Shown: positions 46,001 to 55,000 of the stretch, piece by piece
How the letters are laid out: every line of letters starts with the position of its first letter
Position numbering within the stretch: the stretch's first letter is position 1
Assembly: GCF_037893015.1 (NCBI RefSeq)
Contig: NC_133658.1
Span: forward strand, 59,239,818 to 59,303,817
Reading direction: 5' to 3'
Origin: Macrotis lagotis
Lineage: Eukaryota; Chordata; Mammalia; Peramelemorphia; Peramelidae
Length of the DNA: 64,000 nucleotides
Program-made: the position numbers and the translations under genes
The notes under the pieces: generated by a model
What the model saw: only the letters and a program-made list of their open reading frames with translations
Databases searched by the model: none
Told to the model about the DNA's origin: nothing

Positions 46001-49000
46001 TGGACTGGGGAGCTGGGAGGAATATATTATTTCTAATATTAAACTGCTGTTAAATTGAAATGCCTTAAGATTAGATGTTAACCCAGCCAACTGTACAGGT
46101 TTGGTTAAATCTAGAAAACAATTGAGAATCTTTCCTTGGCTTGAGAATGGTTTGAGATCAGGTAACTATTGTAGGACTTCTTCACAGAAATCTTTTGATG
46201 GCATCCATTTGTGGAAGTGTCAATATAAATGACATTATATAAAATACATGTTCAGAAGCAAGCACATCCACAAAGACATATTTTTGATGGTTCTTCTCTG
46301 ACTTCTCACCCTGTAGGGAGCGGTACCCAAAGGCAATGCTACTAAAGAGTACATGGAGAGTCTGCAGCTAAAGCCTGGTGAGGTGATCTACAAATGTCCC
46401 AAATGTTGCTGTGTCAAGCCTGAGCGTGCACACCACTGCAGGTAGAAGCTTATGGGGACTTGTGGGGTGTTGGATAGCAGTCTTGACTCTAAGGTGGACA
46501 GGTGATTTCAAACTCCAGTGAGGCCATCAAAACACTGTTTCTTTGAGAAAGATAAAATACAACTCACAAACAATTTAGCTTCTTAGAATTTTATTCAAGA
46601 ATACTCTTTATTCAAGAATTAATTTACTCAAATAGTTCATAAATTTTCATGTTGAAATTTCAAAAGTAACTAATAGCTAAAATGATATTAAAGCCAGTTA
46701 CCTAGATAACCCTGAACTTTCTGTGTTCATGAAAGAAAATGGCTCAGCTCATCCCCATAGTTAATTTTCTTTGACTTTGTAGTGCCAAGTTATGATGATT
46801 TTAATGGGGGAGTCACCAGAGAGACTTGGAAAGGTATCAGATCAAGGGTTGTACTGAACTGCAGTTATCCACAGCTAACATTAAATTGTTTAAACTTCCT
46901 GGATATAGACTGTCTGAGTAACAAGGGAGACCATGAACAGGGTAGTCAGAATTCTGAATTTGTATTGAGGAGACCCAAATTCCAATTCTGCCCTACTATC
47001 TATGAGCCCTGGAGCAAGTCATTTTTACCATTGAGATTCAATTTCTTTGTCTGTGGATATGTGGTTAATAAAGCTAACCGGGAGTCATTTCAAAGAATTG
47101 TTGTAAAGAAAGTGCCATAAAACAAATGATTATGCCTTGACTTTGGGCAAAACACTATTGTTCCTTGGGTCTCAGTTTCTTCTGTAAACGGAAGATGAAC
47201 TAGATGATTTCTATCATCTCTCCTTTGGATCCTCTATCATTATCATTGTTTGCTGAATGGTCTTAGGAAGGTTGATAGTCCTTGTACTGTTAACTAAAAT
47301 GACCATATCCATGTCCATCACTCAGCTGAAACTGCCATCTCTAGAATTACAGATGGTATCTTATTGCCAAATCCATTGGCATCTTCTTAATCTTCACCTT
47401 CTTGACTTTTGGAGGATTTAACATTATCAAGCACCCTTTTCTCCTTGGTACTTTTTCCTCTCAAGTGTTTTATGATGTTGTTATCTCTTGGTCCCTTTCT
47501 TCCTGATTGCCTGCTTTTCATCTTTGCTAGATGATGGTTCACCTAACTATCCTTCCAAGCCTTCTCTGGGCCCCCTTCTCTTTCTGCTTTCTTGGTGATA
47601 GCATCAGATGTTACAGGTTCAGTTATTTATTTCAGTGGAGATGTCTTAGAGCAGTACATTAGTATTAGTATTCCCACACAGCTAACTAGCTGTCATCCAC
47701 TACAAGTTCAGACTTAGTCCTTACCACAGTCTTTACCAACCACTCTTCCAGTCTCCCAAGTTTGGAGCCTTAGTCTTATCTACTCCCACCTCTTCCTCTG
47801 TCCTTGCAATGTTAAAAACACTTATATTGCCACATGTCTTACATCCATCCCCTTTATTATAAAATACTTAGGGCCACTGCTGTAGGTCAACTCCATAGCA
47901 CCTCTCCCCTAGGGAGAGGTGGGAGCCTTTTGTTTCGTTTCTCTTCCTCTGTTCTTTACCTTCTTCAATTCATCCTCCACCCAACTGTCAACTAATAATT
48001 TTAACATAGATTTGACTGTTAAATTCCTCTTGTTCAGCCTAGCCCCTTGTTGGCTGCTGGTTGCTACTTTAGTCACATATACCATATTTCAGTTTAGCAT
48101 TTTCACAATCTGTTTCCAGTTTACCTTTTTCAGACTTACTAACATTACTCCCTTTCACAAAGATTATGTGAATGTTATATTTACTGTTGTAGTTCCTTGT
48201 TCAGGTTTTCCCATCTATTTTCTCCATTCTTTTGTCGAGGCTGCTGTCTTCTGTACTCCCTTCTCCCTTGCCTCTTGGAATATCCTGGCTTTGGGGCAAC
48301 TAGGTTTACCCAGTGGATTGAGCACCAACCTTGGAGTCAGAAAGACCTGAGTTCAAATCCAACCTCAGATACTTAATAGCTATGTGATAAGTCATTTAAA
48401 CCTGATTACCTCCCCACAAGAAAGAGAATTTCTTGGCCTATTTCAGAGGTCTTCAACATATGCTTCAACATAAGACCTTTGCTGATAGTCTCATCTGTTA
48501 GTGCCCCTCAAATTAAATAGCCATTAATCAGTTGACTGTTAGAACTATTTGAATGGGATGTTTTATGCAGAAACTTGCAAATGTTATTGAATGGTGTGAC
48601 CTGGTAGTCGTCTTGTGATTACAGATATCTAGCTTTATCTTTCTTTATATTTATATGTTACTTTAATAATGTTAATACACTTAAAACTGAGAGACCTGAA
48701 AATGACTTTTAGCCCAATAATAACATCCTTTAATATTTTAAGGTTTACATAGTTCTTTTCCTCACAACTCCCCTATTAAGTAAGCAATGCTAGTATTATC
48801 ATGCTGCTTATATAGTTGAAGAAACTGAGGCTTCAGAGAGGATAGATAGAGGATTGGAAATATTGCATACCAAGTCCCCTGACTCCAGGCCCACTGTTGT
48901 TATGACACACTGCTAGATGACTATCTGAATTCTAACTGGGAAATTGAAATTATGACTGTCTTTTATTTTTTAGCAGTGAATCTATCACTAAATTCTCAAA

Positions 49001-52000
49001 TCTGTAATACTCAGAAAACAGTCTACTATAAAATACTTAGAAAATATACTAAAGCAATGATTGGTAGCCTTTTGAACCCAGCAATCCTGCTGTAATGCCC
49101 CAAATTTCAGATATCCCTGATTAATAGTTGTATTGTTAGTAATTGTCTATTACAGAAATGGTTAATGCCAGAAGGCTACTATGAATTCATTATACTTCAT
49201 CGATAACAATAATATATTTTATCAATAACAGCATTTATGTTTAAAAATGACATGATATAACAAGTGTGAGGTCTTTTGAGATGTGAGATTTTGTGTAGTC
49301 AGCATCAAAATAGCAATGCTTGATACACAGACCTTTTTCTGGGAATTCCAGAGCTCATGGGTTGGAAGACATTGCTTTGAAGAGATTTAGCTATAAATAT
49401 GTATGAATTGTTTTTTGCATGACTGCAGTATAGTAGGAAATCCTGAACATAGATATAGAAACAGCCACTTTGAAATTATTCTGACTATGTTACTTGTTTT
49501 TTCATGTTAGATCTGCTTCCTACAATTCCCCCTCCCCCTTGAACCCCAGCTCCTAATTCTAGGCTAGAACAGCCATGACTGGCAGGGGTACAAGTTGGGG
49601 AGGGAGATGGTTGATTTCCCCCGTCACCACTTATTATGGCCAGTATTGTCTTAACAATATATTCTCTCCTTTCTTCCAGTTTTTGTTAGTGAGTTTTCTT
49701 TTGATAGATATATGAATCTCCAGTTCTTTTTGTGCCCCAAAGAGGCTCTGCAATCTTCTTGGAGTCTGTAGACTTATATTTTTAAGTTCGGATCCAGGCT
49801 ATTCTGTTACTCTTAAGCCAGATTCCTCTTTCAGCCTTGATTTCCTCACTGCAAAAAAAAAAAAAAAAAAAGACAGGATAACAGTTTGGGGACTGCTTTA
49901 CCTCCCAGGTAAATTCTGTCTTTGCCAGCTTTTAAGGACTCAGCATAATTATCTATATACACCTTTGTCTTCCCTCCATAATGAAAAAGGAAAGCGAGGA
50001 ATCATTGGTTAAAAGCTTTGGTTTTCCAATTGTTGTGACTGGGAGGAACTAGAAAACCCCCCCAAAGGGAGAAGGTCTTGCTACAGAAAGGGAAGAAGTG
50101 GTGAGACTTTATTCTAGTCCACAGTGATTACCAGGAATGAATGAAATCTTGGTGAGAAGTCTTGGGATAGGAGCAGTGACCACTCAAGAGCTAATCCCTG
50201 GTCTCCTCTGAAGAAAAGAGACTTGACTCTCAACAGAATAGTGTCCGTTCAGCACCTTGGACCCCACCTTCCCTCAGAAACAGTACAGGGCAGTGGGGAA
50301 GTTGGGACCCTTCCCTCGGAGGCAGCTCCTTGTTATCACTAGAGCAGTGCATCTGAGTGAGAATGCAGAGATGGAAAAAAGACTGGGTTTCTTTGTATAA
50401 ACTTTATTTTAAATTGGTGGGATTAGTTTTTGATGTAGTACTGTTATTACTTTAGGTTTATGGTCTGGTCTCGGAACCCCACACATACTTTGAGAAACAT
50501 TTCTTTATGTTCTGAAGTTTTTGAAACATGACCTGTTTTGTAAATTGGCAACTTCATGGAATTGTTGATATTTCAGTTTCTCCTTATTTTCTTTACCTTT
50601 TCTTTTTAGTTAATTATGTTTTTACTGATTGTCTTCTAAGCTTAGAATATCAAAAATAAAAATTTTAAAAACTTCCTTTTTCCAGTATTTGTAAGCGATG
50701 TATTCGGAAAATGGATCACCACTGCCCATGGGTGAACAATTGTGTTGGAGAAAAGAATCAGAGGTTTTTTGTGCTCTTTACTGTGAGTAAAAATTAAATT
50801 TTTGATGGTTTATGGTGATTATAACTTTTTTTTGATAATAAATTTTGCTTTTGGTGTGTGCATCTTTCCTAGGATTGAGTCAGTTCTTTCCTAGCTCTCC
50901 TTCCCAGGGAGGCCCAAATTGTAGCAGTTGTGTGACTGCTAATTATGAGCAGCATGGATTCTGTCTTAAGCCTGGGTCTTAATGATATCTCTCATCATAG
51001 ATCAGAAATACTTGCCTTCTGTTCTTCTCCACAGAAGAATTTTTCTATTGTGACCTTGGTGTGCTAATAAATGTCAAACTTTAATTTTAAGGATTAAATT
51101 TTTCTTAACTTTCATCAATGGTTAATGCATTCATTTTATTTGACACTTGGAACTGAATTGAAAGAAAACTTCCTTCTACTTTTTCTCTTACCCAGATGTA
51201 TATAGCCCTGTCTTCAGCTCATGCTCTGATCCTGTGTGGATTTCAGTTTTTTTCCTGTGTCCGAGGGCAGTGGACTGGTAAGCGGATACTTGGGTGTGTA
51301 TAAAAAATTGTTTGCAGAAATACAGAAATAGAGCATTACCATAGTATTGCATGTACAAAGAAACAAAATATTAAATTCATTGGCAAACACTTTAAAAAGA
51401 TACATTTAGGTTTTAGGAGAGCATCTTTTGTTGTCTCTGAATGCTTTTCTAGGAGGAGATTGTCTTTACTTCATCACATCAACTTTCTATCTCTAGGACC
51501 TTTACCATCATGTGCATATTTGGCTCTTTGGGTTTATATAATTTGCTTTTGTCTAGATAGAAATTAGCATTATTTTCTGCCACCCCTTAGAGGTTATTCC
51601 ACCAAAAATTTCTCCCTTCTTTCTTAGTTGATTTGTTTAAAAAATTTTTTTTAATATTCTTTACAGTGTTGACTTGTAGGCCTGCCCCACTTTAGTAAAA
51701 TTTATTTTTCTCATCCTCTTCCTCTTGCCTTCTTTAGCCACATACTTTTTATTTAAGCATATGAGTGTGGGAGGGCATATATGCAGTGTAAGTAGTGTGA
51801 GAGCTTAAATTTAGTCCTCTCAGGCCAAATTGCCATGATTTTGTCAAAGCCATGCACTACATCTCTTAGTATTCTTAGGCAATTCTCTTATACATCCAGT
51901 GATTGAATACAAACGACTTAGTGCAGATTTATGATCACTACTGGAAAAAATACCCTGCAAAGCATTTATCTAGTAATATATATTATATGTATTCAGTGAG

Positions 52001-55000
52001 TATTCCTATTTGTTGAAGTTGAGTGTTGTCATTAGATGCAAATAGTAATATAATTACTGCTTCAAAATTACTAGCTATGATTGAAGCTAGATGTCATGTC
52101 TCTTACTGACTTTGTTCAGGAACATTTTAGATTTTGTGTAAGATCTGAATGATATCGTTGATGAGAATGACCTTGCAAATGAGAGCAAAACTAATATTTT
52201 TTTCCTAATCACCTTCACTATTAGGAGAGATAGCAAAATAAAATAATTATTTCTTTTACTCATTGTTATCTTTTTTGTTTCTTTTTAAGAGTAAGAGACA
52301 GGAAATCCATTTTCCTTCTTTGGAATAAGATCTGACACTAAACTATTTTTGGAAAAATGGTTGTATGGTTTTTCTCTAAAAATTTCAAGAGAAAGACATT
52401 TAGATTTTCTTAAAGCCTACCTTAAGCATTTCTGTGGAGAAAGAAGAAATTTTGTAGGTAAATGACATACAATCGTATTTGTTAGAAGAGAGCACTGAGA
52501 GAAAGAAATAGTAGCTTGAACAATAAAAAAATCATTTATACTGTTATTTATAACACTCAAAAAAAGTTGCATAATAACTAAGGAAGAACTGGAAAATAGT
52601 CCAATTTTTCCATTCTTTCCCCTATTCCCTCAACTCTGGTGAAGATTCATAGTATTAACCTCTCAGACTGGTATTAGAAATGCCAACCTGAGCCACACTC
52701 CCTTCCCTGTGTGTCTGGCTTAACTCTTCCTTGGGTGAGTTAAGGGGGTTAGTTAGGGTTGGTAATTCTGATTTTGTTTAAAAGGCATTTCCTGGTGGAT
52801 GAATCAGGGTGGGGAGAGGAGAGACATCTCCAAGTTACTGAACTGAATTGCTGTCCAAGGATGCAGTGGTCTCCTCCGCTCTCTCAAACCTTTTCTACGG
52901 GCTTCTGCTGAATTGCAGGCCGCATGCAGTTAGTCAACAGAGGAGGTGAGAGCTAACTGTAGGGAGAGATGAAAAATGCAGTCTGGGCCACCAGGAAACA
53001 ACAAACCTTCTGGGCTGGAACTATGAGAAAGTCCTGAACGTGCAGACACTTCTTAATATGAGAAGCAACAGAAAGTATTAGACTTTTATTTTGCCAGCTT
53101 TCTCATTTAGAGCCCAAATGTGGAAGAAATTGAAAAGTAAAAAAGATTAATTTGTTGAATAAACAAAATTAAGCATGTATCATGTATGCCTATAGTTTTG
53201 AGTGTGTATGAAATTTAATAATTTGTTTAAAAGAATGACATAATAAAAATGACTATTTTAATTGACTCATAATTTAGAATGTGAGCATATATATATTACA
53301 TATTTTTGGTTTAGAGTGAGCTGTAAATCACTTACTTTCTTGGTAGCTCAATGAGAGCTACCTTGAATTAATTACCAATTGAATTAAACGATTGCCCAAT
53401 TATGTTTGCTGTATTCTCCAATTTTAAGGCTAAAAATTATGTTCTAACTCACAAATGGTGATGGTGCTCAACTGCAAATTGGTTTGCCTATTTTTTAAAG
53501 AAGCATATTTAAAATGTTCAAAAAGTAAGGGAAGCCTCTTTTCATAGTTATTTCTCTTTGGGAATGAGGCAGGCCCAGCTTATTGTTTTAAATAAGTCAC
53601 AAAAGTCAAGCAGTTCCCATCTAATCAGATAGTGAAACTTCTGACTAGTTAGCAGAACTGTCAGGTTTCCTTTGTGCTAGTGTGGGGCTGACCTCTCCAA
53701 TCCCCAAAGATACCCAAACAGAAGACCTTGTTTCTCTGTGTGGCCCCAGTGCCTCTGTTTGCAATTAGGTTTACTTTCTGCCAGATGGGTACAGTCCTTG
53801 CTGTACTATTGGGAGCATAGGATTTCTGTAAGTGAACTTTTTGACATAATTTGGGGATATGCTCTCTATTCTAATGAATGATTCTCTTAACCTGTTTCAC
53901 AGAATGCAGTGATTTTTCTCCACCTGTAACTGTAATCCTGCTGATCTTCTTGTGCCTTGAGGGTCTTCTATTTCTCACTTTCACCGCAGTCATGTTTGGC
54001 ACTCAGATCCACTCAATATGCAACGACGAAACGGTAGGACTGGAGTTTGCTTTTTGTGCTGTTCTCTGAATGCAGGTTTATAGGACCTCAGACTCTTGAA
54101 TCATAGTTCAAAGCAGAAAGGGTCCTCTGAGAGGAGTTAGTCCAGACCACTCATTTTGAAAATGAGAAAATTGAGGTCCAGGGTGTTTAAATGGCTGTCC
54201 AGTGTTAGAAAATGGAAAATAATATCAGAAGGAGGATTTGAACCCCAGTCAACAGACTCTGGAGCTAATCTTTTTTCTTAAATTTATTTTTTTTAGTATT
54301 CTGAATTTAAGACATGCCAAATAAAATGAGCATTTCCTCATCAAAATAGAACAGAAAAAAAATTCTATGTGGAACTCTAAAGCTCTGTTACATAGAAGTT
54401 GTTTTTCCTGTTAAGTATATAATAAATTCAATATATAACTTTCAAAGTTGTCCTGCTGGAATTTTATTTCATTTCTGTTCTATATGTTTTTTAAAATGTT
54501 TCCATAAGTCTATTTTTTTTCTTTTTTGGGGACAAAGCTATCACTAATTTCCCATCCTCCCCATCTTTTTTTCTCCCTTCCCTTTTTCATTTCTCCCCAC
54601 CCCCCTAGTTGGGAAAAAAAGAAAAAGAATATTTCAGCAAATATGCATAATAAAGTAAAACAAATTCCCATATTGGCTAAGTCTAAAAATTTATATCCCA
54701 TTATGTACCTGGAATCCATTACATTTCTTTCAGGAGGTGGGTAGCAAGGTCTCTGGTTGGTCATTGTATTCATCAGTGTTCTTAGGAATTTCAGTTTTTT
54801 TTTTAAGCATTGTTATTTTCTTAAATAGTTCTGATACTGCTCATTCACTCAGTTCATGCAGGTCCTCTCCAAGTTTCTCTTAAACAGACTCTTGTCATAT
54901 AGTGGAGCAGCATCACTCCATTCCATTCATGTATTGTCATTGTTAATTTGCTTCCCAATTGTTCTCTGAATCTTGGCCATTCCTCTTCCAGTGATGAATG

